24,112 bases of DNA from an uncultured Haemophilus sp. (GTDB lineage: Bacteria > Pseudomonadota > Gammaproteobacteria > Enterobacterales > Pasteurellaceae), in contig NZ_CAJLNI010000014.1 in assembly GCF_905207935.1 (NCBI RefSeq), positions 1 to 24,112 on the forward strand. The letters run 5' to 3'. The position numbers and the translations under genes were made by a program. A model generated the notes under the pieces. That model ran no database searches and was not told the DNA's origin. It saw nothing but the letters and a program-made list of their open reading frames with translations. This document shows, piece after piece, positions 15,691-23,597 of the stretch (its first letter is position 1; each line of letters begins with the position of its first letter).

Positions 15691-18600
15691 ATGTCGTTGC
15701 CTCGCTATTTTGAAGATCCGCAAACCTTACACGTGAATACCACACCACATCATGCTTATTTTATTCCTTTTTCTTCAACAGAAAGTGCGGTCAAAAAGAC
15801 ACGAGAATTTTCCCCTTACTTTACCTTACTAAATGGGGAATGGGATTTTGCTTATTTTGAAAGCTATACTCACTTGCCTCAAGATTTCCTTCATATTTCA
15901 TTTACAGATAAAATCCCCGTTCCTTCCAATTGGCAAAATCATGGTTACGATAATCATCAATATACCAACGTAAATTATCCTTTCCCTTTTGATCCCCCTT
16001 ATGTACCTATTGAAAACCCTTGTGGTTTATATCATCGCGTTTTTAATGTCGAAATCAATGCCGAAAAACGCTATCTCTTAAATTTTGAAGGGGTAGACAG
16101 TTGTTTATTTGTCTATGTGAATCACCAATTTGTGGGCTATAGCCAAATTAGTCATTGCACCAGTGAATTTGATATCACTGACTTTTTGCAACAAGGAGAA
16201 AACCACTTACATGTTCTCGTATTGAAATGGTGTGATGGCAGTTACTTGGAAGACCAAGACAAATTCCGAATGTCTGGTATTTTTCGAGATGTTTATCTGT
16301 TAGAGCGAGAAAGAAATTATTTACAAGATTTTTTCATTCAAACGCAATTGGATCAAGATCTTACTAAGGCTCAATTGCATGTAGCCTGTCAGTTTGCAGA
16401 ACGCGAACAACCCATTTCTTGGCAATTATTTAGTCCTCAAGGCAAATTGATAATTGAACAAAAAGGGCATGTATTTCATGCTGAAATTGAAAATGCACAA
16501 TTATGGCATGCGGAGAACCCTCGTTTATACACGTTGATTTTGCAATATGGCTCAGAAGTGATTTGCCAAAAGGTCGGCTTGCGTCATATTGAAGTCAAAA
16601 ATGGCGTCATGCTATTTAATGGGCAAGCCATTAAGTTTAAAGGTGTTAATCGCCATGATAGTGATCCGAAAACGGGTTATGTCATTAGTCGAGAACAAGC
16701 GTTGCAAGATTTATGCTTAATGAAACAGCATAATTTAAATGCCATTCGCACAGCGCATTATCCGAATGCACCTTGGTTTACTGAATTGTGCGATGAATAT
16801 GGTTTTTATGTGATTGCGGAAAGTGATATCGAATCACACGGCACGAATGCTGTTTATGTGGAGTCGCCAGAAACAAGTATTTTGTTAGGGGTAAAAACAG
16901 AGATTGATCATGACGCAATTCGTCAAAAAACTATCGACAATTATTGCTATATGGCTCGAAACCCTGAATTTAATCAAGCCATTTTAGACCGCACTTATGC
17001 CAATGTTGAGCGAGATAAAAATCGTCCTTCTGTTGTGATTTGGTCATTAGGCAATGAAAGTGGCTACGGTAAGAATTTTGAGCAAGCAGCCGCTTGGGTG
17101 AAACGGCGCGATCCAAGTCGCTTAGTGCATTATGAGAATGCGATCTTTCAACATTCAGCACATCAAAATGACACATCCAATTTAGATTTTCATAGCGAAA
17201 TGTACACCAGCACGGAAGAATTAGATGCTTATTTTGCCGATGACAAAAATCGAAAGCCGTATCTTTTCTGTGAATATTTGCATGCGATGGGGAATTCTTG
17301 CGGGGACACGGAAGATTATTTCCAAGCTATGGAACGACATGCTGGCGCTTGTGGTGGCTTTGTGTGGGAGTGGTGCAATCATTCCCCTTATTTGCCAAAC
17401 TCAAGCAAGATGGGCTATGGCGGGGATTTTAATGACACACCGAATGATAGTAATTTTTGTGCTGATGGATTAGTGACAGCAGACCGCCAAATTCAAAGCA
17501 ATTTGTTGGAATACAAAAATGTGTATCGTCCACTTCGTGCTACCTTAAAAAATGGTCATGTTGAACTCAAAAATTATTTGGATTTTACGGATGCGGCAGA
17601 GACCATTTCGATTCATTATCAAATCAGCGAAGATTTTGCTGTTATACAAGAAGGCCAAATAGATGATTTAAACATTGTGCCAAAGTCAACCGCACTTTTG
17701 CCTTTACGATTGCCAGCAAGTAACGGTTCATTACAAATTTTGACCTTAACCTATCATCAAAAAACAGAAACAGGTTTAATTCCTCAAGGGCATAATTTGG
17801 GATTTGATCAGATTATTTTGTCGGCGCAATCACATTTATTCGCTGATGAGATCAAATCAAATATCCAATCGATTTCTGTTTCAGAATATGCCAATTTAAT
17901 TTCAGTTAAAGTTTCAGATATTGAATACCAGTTTGATCAATATAAAGGCACTATTCAACAAATTCGTAAAGCTGGCGAGCCTTGGTTGAATCAACCTGCC
18001 GATTTTAATATTTGGCGAGCGCCTTTGGATAACGATAGTTTAATTAAAGCACATTGGCTTGCTGCAGGTTACGATCGTGCTACGAGCCGTGTTTATAATT
18101 ACCGTTTAACCGAGCAGGAAAGTGCGGTTGAAATCACCTTCAAATTGGGGCTGGTCGCCGTATCAAAAGCGCGAATTCTGACATTGAATGTGGTGTATCG
18201 TATTGAACAAAATGGGTTACTTCACATCAATATTCATGCTGAAAAACAACCGCACTTGCCATTCTTACCACGCTTTGGTTTACGTTTTTTCCTTAATCAA
18301 GGATTTAACCAAGTGGAGTATGTGGGCTATGGTCCAACGGAAAGTTATCTAGATAAACATCACGCCACGGCTTTAGGTCGTTATAAAACAACGCCAGAAA
18401 GTAATCATGTGCCTTATTTGAAACCGCAAGAAAATGGCAGTCACTATGGTTGTACTGAAGTGAAGGTGGCAAATTCGTCTGATTGCTTTACCGTGCAAAG
18501 TCATACGCCTTTTAGTATGAATGTTTCCCCTTACTCTCAAGAAGAATTGGGCAGTAAAAAGCACCAATATGATTTGGAGAAAAGTGGCAGTACAATCTTG

Positions 18601-18717
18601 TGTGTGGATTATAAAATGAGTGGGGTAGGTTCTAACTCTTGTGGACCTGCGTTAAAAGCGCAATATCGTTTGAGTGAAACGGAATGGGATTGGGCGATCT
18701 CGTTGCAAATTAACTAA
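15691..18717 (+). CDS. lacZ: Beta-galactosidase, GH2 family (LacZ type)
   Basis: The enzyme hydrolyses lactose to glucose and galactose. With the ATG at 15691, behind a GGGAG site at 15681-15685, it has 1008 residues against 1024 in E. coli; a TTG four codons earlier overlaps that site and was rejected. Domains run in LacZ order: sugar-binding jelly roll, immunoglobulin-like domain, TIM barrel, second immunoglobulin-like domain and the large C-terminal beta-galactosidase domain. The acid/base is E456 (LGNESGYG) and the nucleophile E528 (CEYLHAMGNS). The frame is complete. No lactose permease or repressor gene flanks it. Five uptake signals lie inside (15783, 16988, 17689, 18120, 18249). Confidence 0.97.
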   Translation: MSLPRYFEDPQTLHVNTTPHHAYFIPFSSTESAVKKTREFSPYFTLLNGEWDFAYFESYTHLPQDFLHISFTDKIPVPSNWQNHGYDNHQYTNVNYPFPFDPPYVPIENPCGLYHRVFNVEINAEKRYLLNFEGVDSCLFVYVNHQFVGYSQISHCTSEFDITDFLQQGENHLHVLVLKWCDGSYLEDQDKFRMSGIFRDVYLLERERNYLQDFFIQTQLDQDLTKAQLHVACQFAEREQPISWQLFSPQGKLIIEQKGHVFHAEIENAQLWHAENPRLYTLILQYGSEVICQKVGLRHIEVKNGVMLFNGQAIKFKGVNRHDSDPKTGYVISREQALQDLCLMKQHNLNAIRTAHYPNAPWFTELCDEYGFYVIAESDIESHGTNAVYVESPETSILLGVKTEIDHDAIRQKTIDNYCYMARNPEFNQAILDRTYANVERDKNRPSVVIWSLGNESGYGKNFEQAAAWVKRRDPSRLVHYENAIFQHSAHQNDTSNLDFHSEMYTSTEELDAYFADDKNRKPYLFCEYLHAMGNSCGDTEDYFQAMERHAGACGGFVWEWCNHSPYLPNSSKMGYGGDFNDTPNDSNFCADGLVTADRQIQSNLLEYKNVYRPLRATLKNGHVELKNYLDFTDAAETISIHYQISEDFAVIQEGQIDDLNIVPKSTALLPLRLPASNGSLQILTLTYHQKTETGLIPQGHNLGFDQIILSAQSHLFADEIKSNIQSISVSEYANLISVKVSDIEYQFDQYKGTIQQIRKAGEPWLNQPADFNIWRAPLDNDSLIKAHWLAAGYDRATSRVYNYRLTEQESAVEITFKLGLVAVSKARILTLNVVYRIEQNGLLHINIHAEKQPHLPFLPRFGLRFFLNQGFNQVEYVGYGPTESYLDKHHATALGRYKTTPESNHVPYLKPQENGSHYGCTEVKVANSSDCFTVQSHTPFSMNVSPYSQEELGSKKHQYDLEKSGSTILCVDYKMSGVGSNSCGPALKAQYRLSETEWDWAISLQIN

Positions 18718-18727
18718 GATGAAATAA

Positions 18728-18757
18728 AAAAGTGCGGTTGAAATTAACCGCACTTTT
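18728..18757. terminator. Terminator made of two inverted uptake signals
   Basis: AAAAGTGCGGTT (18728-18739) pairs perfectly over 12 bp with AACCGCACTTTT (18746-18757), loop 6 nt, with A and T runs on the outer sides. It lies between convergent lacZ and grxA and should work on both strands. Each arm contains a full uptake signal, a known arrangement in H. influenzae. Confidence 0.93.
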
Positions 18758-18773
18758 ATGTTTTTAGCAATAA

Positions 18774-19037
18774 TTAAGCAACAACGTTAAATTGTTCTTT
18801 CATTAATGCTTCGAAATCAGTGCAACCGCCAATTGGTTTTTCATCGATAAAGATTTGTGGCACAGTTTCCACTTCTTTACCGACAGATTTTGATAAATCT
18901 GCTTTAGAAATGCCTTCAGCGATAATATCTACATAGCGATAATCGAAATCCGCTACTTCACCTTTTAATTTTTCAGCAAGGTTTTTTGCACGTACACAAT
19001 AAGGGCAGCCTGGACGACCAAAAATAACTACGAACAT
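18774..19037 (-). CDS. grxA: Glutaredoxin 1
   Basis: A cytoplasmic glutathione-dependent thiol-disulfide oxidoreductase that reduces ribonucleotide reductase and other targets. The 87-residue protein has the dithiol site CPYC (11-14), the cis-proline segment TVPQIF and the glutathione-binding GGCTDF (GGYTDF in the E. coli protein as I remember it). It is closest to E. coli Grx1. Ribosome site AAGGA lies 10 nt before the start. In the 130-nt gap shared with divergent rimK, a TAAAAT box (minus strand, 19073-19078) is a possible -10. I see no clear OxyR site. Confidence 0.95.
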   Translation of the reverse strand: MFVVIFGRPGCPYCVRAKNLAEKLKGEVADFDYRYVDIIAEGISKADLSKSVGKEVETVPQIFIDEKPIGGCTDFEALMKEQFNVVA

Positions 19038-19167
19038 AAAATTTTCCTTTTATTTAAACAAAATTCCTAATGATTTTACTCTATTTCCACAAAAGCAGAA
19101 ATCATTTTTCAGGATTATTGTGATTGGTGTAATATATCAACTCCTCTTTTCCTAAGGATATAACTGA

Positions 19168-20067
19168 ATGAAATTATTGATGCTTTGCCGTGAGCCTCGC
19201 CTTTATAGCTGCCAGCGTTTAAAAGAAGCAGCAGAAAGTTGCGGGCATCAAATGGATATTTTGGATCCTAATCGTTGCATTTTAAAACTCGACAAAAATC
19301 AACCGCACTTTTCTTTGTATTATCAACAAAATGCAGAAAGTGAGCTTTATTTATTGCCTGATTATGATGCTGTGCTGCCACGCTTTGGGACGACAAGCAC
19401 CCAAATGGGCTGTGCGGTATTGCGTCATTTCCAAGGAAAAGGTGTCTATTGCCTTAATAAAGAACAGGCATTTTTAGCTGCTCGCGATAAATGGCGAAGT
19501 TTGCAGATGTTATTAGAGCAAGGTATTGCAGTACCGAATTCAGTCTTATCGGGTTGTGAAGTTGAGCCGAAACAAGCCATTAAGCAAACAACCGCGCCAA
19601 TGATTATTAAAACCTTAAAAGGCTCACAAGGTATTGGGGTGATCTTGGCTGAACGTCCACAAAGTGCGGCCAGTATTTTAGAAACGTTAAAAGATGCGAA
19701 TGTGCCTGTTTTATTGCAAGATTTTGTCGAAGAGGCAAAAGGGACAGATATTCGCTGTTTTGTGATCGGTGATAAAGTCGTAGCCACAATGCAGCGTATT
19801 GGACAAGATGGCGAGTTTCGTGCGAATTTTCACCGTGGTGGCACAGCAGAAAAAATTAAACTCACTGAAGAGGAAAAATCCATCGCCATTCGTGCGACTA
19901 AAGCTTTAGGGCTTGCGGTAGCTGGTGTCGATTTGATTCGTTCAAAAGAAGGTTTGTTGGTGCTTGAAGTGAATGCTAGCCCTGGTTTAGAAATGATTGA
20001 GAAGACCAGTGGCATTGATATTGCATTGCAGATGATCTTGTTTTTAGAACAGCAAGTGAAACAATAA
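19168..20067 (+). CDS. rimK: RimK-type ATP-grasp glutamate ligase
   Basis: RimK adds glutamate residues to the C-terminus of ribosomal protein S6 in E. coli. This 299-residue protein shares its layout: an N-terminal segment with LYSCQRLKEAAE, the central ATP-grasp lid KGSQGIGV, DIRCFVIGDKVVA, the RANFHRGG segment, and the metal/ATP motif LEVNASPGLE near the end. It is divergent from grxA, a pairing also reflected in the grxA-nfsA-rimK neighbourhood of E. coli. One uptake signal lies at 19302. The exact substrate (S6 or another carboxyl end) cannot be read from the sequence. Confidence 0.93.
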   Translation: MKLLMLCREPRLYSCQRLKEAAESCGHQMDILDPNRCILKLDKNQPHFSLYYQQNAESELYLLPDYDAVLPRFGTTSTQMGCAVLRHFQGKGVYCLNKEQAFLAARDKWRSLQMLLEQGIAVPNSVLSGCEVEPKQAIKQTTAPMIIKTLKGSQGIGVILAERPQSAASILETLKDANVPVLLQDFVEEAKGTDIRCFVIGDKVVATMQRIGQDGEFRANFHRGGTAEKIKLTEEEKSIAIRATKALGLAVAGVDLIRSKEGLLVLEVNASPGLEMIEKTSGIDIALQMILFLEQQVKQ

Positions 20068-20072
20068 AAGAA

Positions 20073-20100
20073 AAGGGCGAATCATATCATGTTCGCCCTT
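20073..20100. terminator. Bidirectional terminator between rimK and the chalcone-isomerase-like gene
   Basis: AAGGGCGAA (20073-20081) pairs perfectly with TTCGCCCTT (20092-20100) around a 10-nt loop between convergent genes. An A-rich run precedes it and T-rich sequence follows, so either strand can use it. Confidence 0.85.
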
Positions 20101-20105
20101 GTTAT

Positions 20106-20720
20106 TTATCCTTTTGCATCTTGTTTGAAATCGTAATTTGGTGGTAATTCCGGCATCGTATTTTCTTCATCAAAAGGCTCGCTTGCTGGTTGATGTTGAA
20201 ATTCTTTGCTATCGTGAGCCGGTTTTTCTTTACCTAATAATTGCGGTTGTAATTTGATAAAGCTACTTTTATCTGAAAGCCACACATCAATAAACGCTTG
20301 TGTAAATTTTTGATCGAATTCGTGATCTAACACGGTGTCGTTTAACACAAAATAGCCTTTATCTTGTAAGGCAACAAAATTTAAGATGTCGTTTGGTGAA
20401 AAATCAGGGAAGATTTCCTGCATTTTTTTCAGCCATGCAGTAGTGTCATCTTTACTTAAATTTTGTGATTCCATTTCTTTGGTTAACGCAATGGCGAAGT
20501 TTTTTCCTTCTACTGGTTTTTCATATTTAATCGAAAACATTAACGGACGTTCATTTTTTTCATAGGAACCCGTTTCAGAATATAAGCCGACAGTATAAAC
20601 ATGGAATGGCCCCCATGTGTATTCAGCATTGCCGACCGGTTGCCATTGGGCAAAAAGTGCGGTGGAAAATAAGGCTGAAATGGCAGCAATAATAAATTTC
20701 AGTTTCATAGTTTTTTTCAT
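20106..20720 (-). CDS. Periplasmic chalcone-isomerase-like protein
   Basis: The start is taken at 20720 (MKKTMKLKF; 204 residues), though the ATG four codons on at 20708 is equally possible and neither has a strong ribosome site. An ATG at 20804 would put 28 extra residues across the fumC terminator and a TATAAT box (20739-20744), so I rejected it. A signal peptide ends near ALFA-QW. The mature part, with AEYTWGPFHVYTVGLYSETGS, FSIKYEKPVEG, IFPDFSPNDIL and AFIDVWLSDKS, resembles the bacterial chalcone isomerase-like domain (Chalcone_3 type), whose role in bacteria is unknown. A polar, Pro/Glu-rich tail follows. An uptake signal (20655) lies in the signal-peptide codons. Confidence 0.8.
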   Translation of the reverse strand: MKKTMKLKFIIAAISALFSTALFAQWQPVGNAEYTWGPFHVYTVGLYSETGSYEKNERPLMFSIKYEKPVEGKNFAIALTKEMESQNLSKDDTTAWLKKMQEIFPDFSPNDILNFVALQDKGYFVLNDTVLDHEFDQKFTQAFIDVWLSDKSSFIKLQPQLLGKEKPAHDSKEFQHQPASEPFDEENTMPELPPNYDFKQDAKG

Positions 20721-20771
20721 GTCAAAAATATTGCCGTGATTATAACAAAAAAGCCCTTTAAAAAAACAAAT

Positions 20772-20796
20772 AAAAAGGCAGGATATACCTGCCTTT
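20772..20796 (-). terminator. Terminator after fumC
   Basis: On the minus strand AAAGGCAGG pairs with CCTGCCTTT (20774-20782 with 20788-20796), loop 5 nt, followed by a T-rich run. It lies 22 nt after the fumC stop. Confidence 0.92.
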
Positions 20797-20818
20797 GACA
20801 CCAAATTATTGGGTGAGT

Positions 20819-22213
20819 TTATTTTAAGCTACCCACCATATCTTCTGGACGAACCCATTTGTCGAAATCTTCGGCTGAAACTAAGCCTAAGTTAATAGCT
20901 TCTTCACGTAAGGTTGTACCATTTTTGTGTGCAGTTTTTGCAATTTTCGCTGCATTTTCGTAACCGATATGGGTATTAAGTGCGGTTACTAACATCAATG
21001 AATTTTCCAATTGTTGTTTAATGCGAGGGTAGTTTGGTTGAATACCGGTTGCGCAATGTTCATCAAATGATACGCAAGCATCACCCAATAATTGTGCAGA
21101 TTGTAAGAAATTCGCCACCATGACAGGGTTAAATACGTTTAATTGGAAATGACCTTGTGAGCCAACGAACGCGATAGTAGTATCGTTACCGAATACTTGC
21201 GCACACACCATGGTTAACGCTTCACATTGAGTAGGGTTCACTTTACCTGGCATGATTGAAGAACCTGGTTCATTTTCAGGAATTAAGATTTCACCGATAC
21301 CAGAACGAGGGCCTGATGCTAATAAACGAATGTCGTTTGCAATTTTGAATAAGCTCATCGCTAATTGTTTAATTGCACCATGTGTTTCCACAATCGCATC
21401 GTGAGCTGCTAACGCTTCAAATTTGTTTTCAGCAGTCACGAATGGTAAGCCAGTGAATTTTGCGATGTAATCCGCCACTTTCACATCATAGCCTTTTGGT
21501 GTGTTCAAACCAGTACCCACTGCAGTACCACCAAGTGCTAATTGACTTAAGTGTGGAAGAGTATTTCTTAGTGCGCGTAAACCGAAATTTAATTGTGCAG
21601 CATAAGCAGAGAACTCTTGACCTAATGTTAATGGAGTGGCATCCATTAAGTGAGTACGACCAATTTTTACCACATCTTTAAATTCTGCCGCTTTTTGTGC
21701 GAACGTTTTTTGTAAACGTTCCACACAAGGAATAGTGTGTTCAACCACTTTTTTGTATGCGGCAATGTGCATTGCAGTTGGGAAGGTATCGTTTGAAGAT
21801 TGGGATTTGTTCACATCATCATTTGGATGGATGAATGATTTTTCACCTAATTTACCGCCATGTAAAACGTGAGCACGGTTTGCTACCACTTCGTTCACGT
21901 TCATGTTTGATTGTGTACCTGAACCGGTTTGCCAAATGACTAATGGGAATTGGTCGTCTAATTTCCCTGCCAGGATTTCATCACAGGCGGTCGCGATTAA
22001 ATCACGTTTTTCTGCAGGTAATACACCTAAATCACAGTTTGCGAAAGCAGCGGCTTTTTTCAAATAACCGAACGCTTCAATAATTTCGTGCGGCATAGAA
22101 GCTGCCGGACCAATTTTGAAGTTGTTGCGAGAACGTTCGGTTTGTGCTGCCCAGTATTTATCTGCAGGAACTTGAACTTCGCCCATAGTGTCTTTTTCAA
22201 TACGAAATGCCAT
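20819..22213 (-). CDS. fumC: Fumarate hydratase class II
   Basis: FumC reversibly hydrates fumarate to malate and is the iron-independent, oxygen-stable type. It has 464 residues, as expected. Signatures include SSNDTFPTA, the TGSGTQSNMN segment, GRTHLMDATPL with the catalytic-base region, and the mobile loop GSSIMPGKVNP with S318, the residue number of the catalytic serine in E. coli. A TAGGAGT ribosome site lies ahead of the ATG. On the minus strand TAGAAT (22254-22259) is a likely -10. The divergent gap to holC holds a CRP-like site. One uptake signal (20978) lies inside. Confidence 0.97.
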   Translation of the reverse strand: MAFRIEKDTMGEVQVPADKYWAAQTERSRNNFKIGPAASMPHEIIEAFGYLKKAAAFANCDLGVLPAEKRDLIATACDEILAGKLDDQFPLVIWQTGSGTQSNMNVNEVVANRAHVLHGGKLGEKSFIHPNDDVNKSQSSNDTFPTAMHIAAYKKVVEHTIPCVERLQKTFAQKAAEFKDVVKIGRTHLMDATPLTLGQEFSAYAAQLNFGLRALRNTLPHLSQLALGGTAVGTGLNTPKGYDVKVADYIAKFTGLPFVTAENKFEALAAHDAIVETHGAIKQLAMSLFKIANDIRLLASGPRSGIGEILIPENEPGSSIMPGKVNPTQCEALTMVCAQVFGNDTTIAFVGSQGHFQLNVFNPVMVANFLQSAQLLGDACVSFDEHCATGIQPNYPRIKQQLENSLMLVTALNTHIGYENAAKIAKTAHKNGTTLREEAINLGLVSAEDFDKWVRPEDMVGSLK

Positions 22214-22309
22214 GTGATACTCCTATCATCGAAAATAAAAATAAATCTTGAAAATTCTAACACCTACTAGTTATGAATGGAATGTAACATAAAGGTTAAA
22301 AGTTACTTT

Positions 22310-22325
22310 TGTGATGTAGATCATA
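22310..22325. promoter_or_regulatory. CRP-like site between fumC and holC
   Basis: TGTGA-N6-TCATA (22310-22325), with AT-rich flanks on both sides, matches 9 of 10 core bases of the CRP consensus. If fumC starts about 7 nt after TAGAAT (22254-22259, minus strand), the centre lies near -70, on the right helical face for class I activation. An uptake signal follows at 22327-22335. Confidence 0.5.
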
Positions 22326-22365
22326 AAAGTGCGGTAAAAATTTCCGTGTTTTTTCTATTTACTTT

Positions 22366-22390
22366 AATCACCTTGTAGGTGATTTATTTT
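22366..22390 (+). terminator. Plus-strand hairpin with T tail upstream of holC
   Basis: AATCACCT (22366-22373) pairs perfectly with AGGTGATT (22377-22384) around TGT and is followed by TATTTTTT. It has the shape of a terminator but lies before the holC promoter, in a 237-nt gap without a gene. It may insulate holC or end a short transcript. Confidence 0.6.
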
Positions 22391-22402
22391 TTGCTGCTTT
22401 TT

Positions 22403-22411
22403 TGATAAAAT
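22403..22411 (+). promoter_or_regulatory. Extended -10 promoter of holC
   Basis: TGATAAAAT (22403-22411) fits the extended -10 form TGnTATAAT with one change. A start near 22418 leaves a leader of about 33 nt containing a GGAGAAG ribosome site before holC. No good -35 is seen, as is usual for this class. Confidence 0.5.
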
Positions 22412-22450
22412 CCGCCAGTTTACAAAACGATAAATGGAGAAGTCGCAATC

Positions 22451-22882
22451 ATGGCAAAAAACGCACAATTTTATCTCTTAAATCCAGAAAAGAAGATAAC
22501 AGTTGAGCAACTTGCCTGTGATCTTGCCGCTCAAGCGTGGCGTTTAGGCAAGCGAGTTTTAATCGCGTGCGAAACAGAAGAGCAAGCATTTTTAATTGAT
22601 GAAGCATTATGGCAACGGGATCCGAATGAGTTTGTTCCTCATAATCTTTCAGGCGAAGCAACACAATATGCTCCGCCAATTGAGATTAGTTGGAAAGGCA
22701 AACGCAATGCCCAACGTCGTGATTTGCTGATCAATTTACAAATGGAAGTGCCGGATTTTAGCCACAGCTTTACACAATTAATTGATTTTGTACCGGTAGA
22801 AGAAACGCAAAAAGCTCAAGCGCGTGAACGTTATAAACAACTGAGACAGTTAGGCTGGACGTTGAGCACGGAGCAGGTATAA
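22451..22882 (+). CDS. holC: DNA polymerase III subunit chi
   Basis: Chi joins the clamp-loader through psi and binds single-stranded DNA-binding protein, helping the replisome at primer hand-off. The 143-residue protein shows the family features: AQFYLL at the start, CDLAAQAWRLGKRVLIAC, ALWQRDPNEFVPHNL and a YKQLRQLGW tail. Ribosome site GGAGAAG precedes the ATG. It is divergent from fumC and is followed by a hairpin and then yqfB. In E. coli holC is paired with valS; here valS is near but separated by three small genes. Confidence 0.95.
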   Translation: MAKNAQFYLLNPEKKITVEQLACDLAAQAWRLGKRVLIACETEEQAFLIDEALWQRDPNEFVPHNLSGEATQYAPPIEISWKGKRNAQRRDLLINLQMEVPDFSHSFTQLIDFVPVEETQKAQARERYKQLRQLGWTLSTEQV

Positions 22883-22896
22883 CGATATAAAAAACA

Positions 22897-22917
22897 CCCC
22901 TCTTTGCCAAAGAGGGG
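22897..22917 (-). terminator. Hairpin between holC and yqfB, better placed for the minus strand
   Basis: CCCCTCTTT (22897-22905) pairs perfectly with AAAGAGGGG (22909-22917), loop 3 nt. On the plus strand the 3' side has no T tract (GATGGTTAC), while on the minus strand the hairpin runs into GTGTTTTTTA. It may still end holC inefficiently, but the shape is that of an antisense terminator. Confidence 0.55.
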
Positions 22918-22955
22918 GATGGTTACAAAAAACATTTAAAAATTGACCGCACTTT

Positions 22956-23264
22956 ATGAACGATATTACCTTTTATCAACGTTTTGAAACTGATATTCTC
23001 GCAGGGCGTAAAACCATCACGATTCGAGATAAATCGGAAAGCCATTTTAAAGCAGGCGATATTTTACGAGTGGGGCGCTTTGAAGATAATCAATACTTCT
23101 GCACGATTGAAGTGTTAAGTGTGTCGCCGATCATGCTTAATAATCTCACAGAACAGCATGCGAAGCAGGAAAATATGAGCTTGTCGGAATTGCGAGAAGT
23201 GATTAAAACAATTTATCCAAATGAAAATGAGTTTTGGGTGATTGAGTTTGGCCTAATTAAGTAA
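22956..23264 (+). CDS. yqfB: N4-acetylcytidine amidohydrolase (ASCH domain)
   Basis: YqfB-type enzymes hydrolyse N4-acetylcytidine to cytidine and acetate. The 102-residue protein aligns along its whole length with E. coli YqfB (103 aa) as I recall it: DITFYQRF, ILAGRKTITIRDKSESHFKAGD, LRVGRFED and YFCTIEV. The proposed catalytic trio Lys21, Thr24 and Glu74 of E. coli corresponds to K19, T22 and E72 here. An inverted uptake signal (22946-22954) ends one base before the ATG, and no clear Shine-Dalgarno sequence is present. Confidence 0.93.
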   Translation: MNDITFYQRFETDILAGRKTITIRDKSESHFKAGDILRVGRFEDNQYFCTIEVLSVSPIMLNNLTEQHAKQENMSLSELREVIKTIYPNENEFWVIEFGLIK

Positions 23265-23288
23265 CCAAGATATCTGAGAGTGTTTCTT

Positions 23289-23597
23289 ATGATTATTGTA
23301 TTGTCAGCTATATTAGCATTTATTTCTTTTCCTTTTTTAATGAGTTTTGCTTGTATGGATGCTGGTATGGGGCCTGGCGGTCTAGGCTGCCTTGGTGTTG
23401 GAATAGGTTATACCATTGTTGCGTTTATTGTTTTTGTTATTTTGGGTGTAATGTTGAATTCACGTTTTAAAAATAAAGTGCAACAAGAGAATGATGACAA
23501 GCCTTTTGATTTAAGCCAAATTAAAGAAGATAAATATCACGATATTATTCGTTACTATACGGAATCTGATGAAGAGCATAAGGCGCGAAGAAAATGA
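23289..23597 (+). CDS. Small membrane protein, unknown function, 102 aa
   Basis: I recognise no family. Two hydrophobic segments are visible: about residues 1-22 and, after a Gly-rich loop (GMGPGGLGCLGVGIG), about 35-55. The remaining half is a polar, highly charged tail, probably cytoplasmic. The ATG at 23289 is preferred, with GAGAG at 23276-23280 ahead of it; a GTG at 23280 would add three residues and sits on that site. The stop overlaps the start of the next gene by 4 nt (ATGA), so translation is coupled. The pair may act together at the envelope, which is inference. Confidence 0.75.
   Translation: MIIVLSAILAFISFPFLMSFACMDAGMGPGGLGCLGVGIGYTIVAFIVFVILGVMLNSRFKNKVQQENDDKPFDLSQIKEDKYHDIIRYYTESDEEHKARRK

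Noticed and set aside
19038..19167. OxyR site in the grxA-rimK gap
   Set aside because: No spaced ATAG/CTAT tetranucleotide pattern is convincing; only generic AT-rich promoter-like boxes are present.
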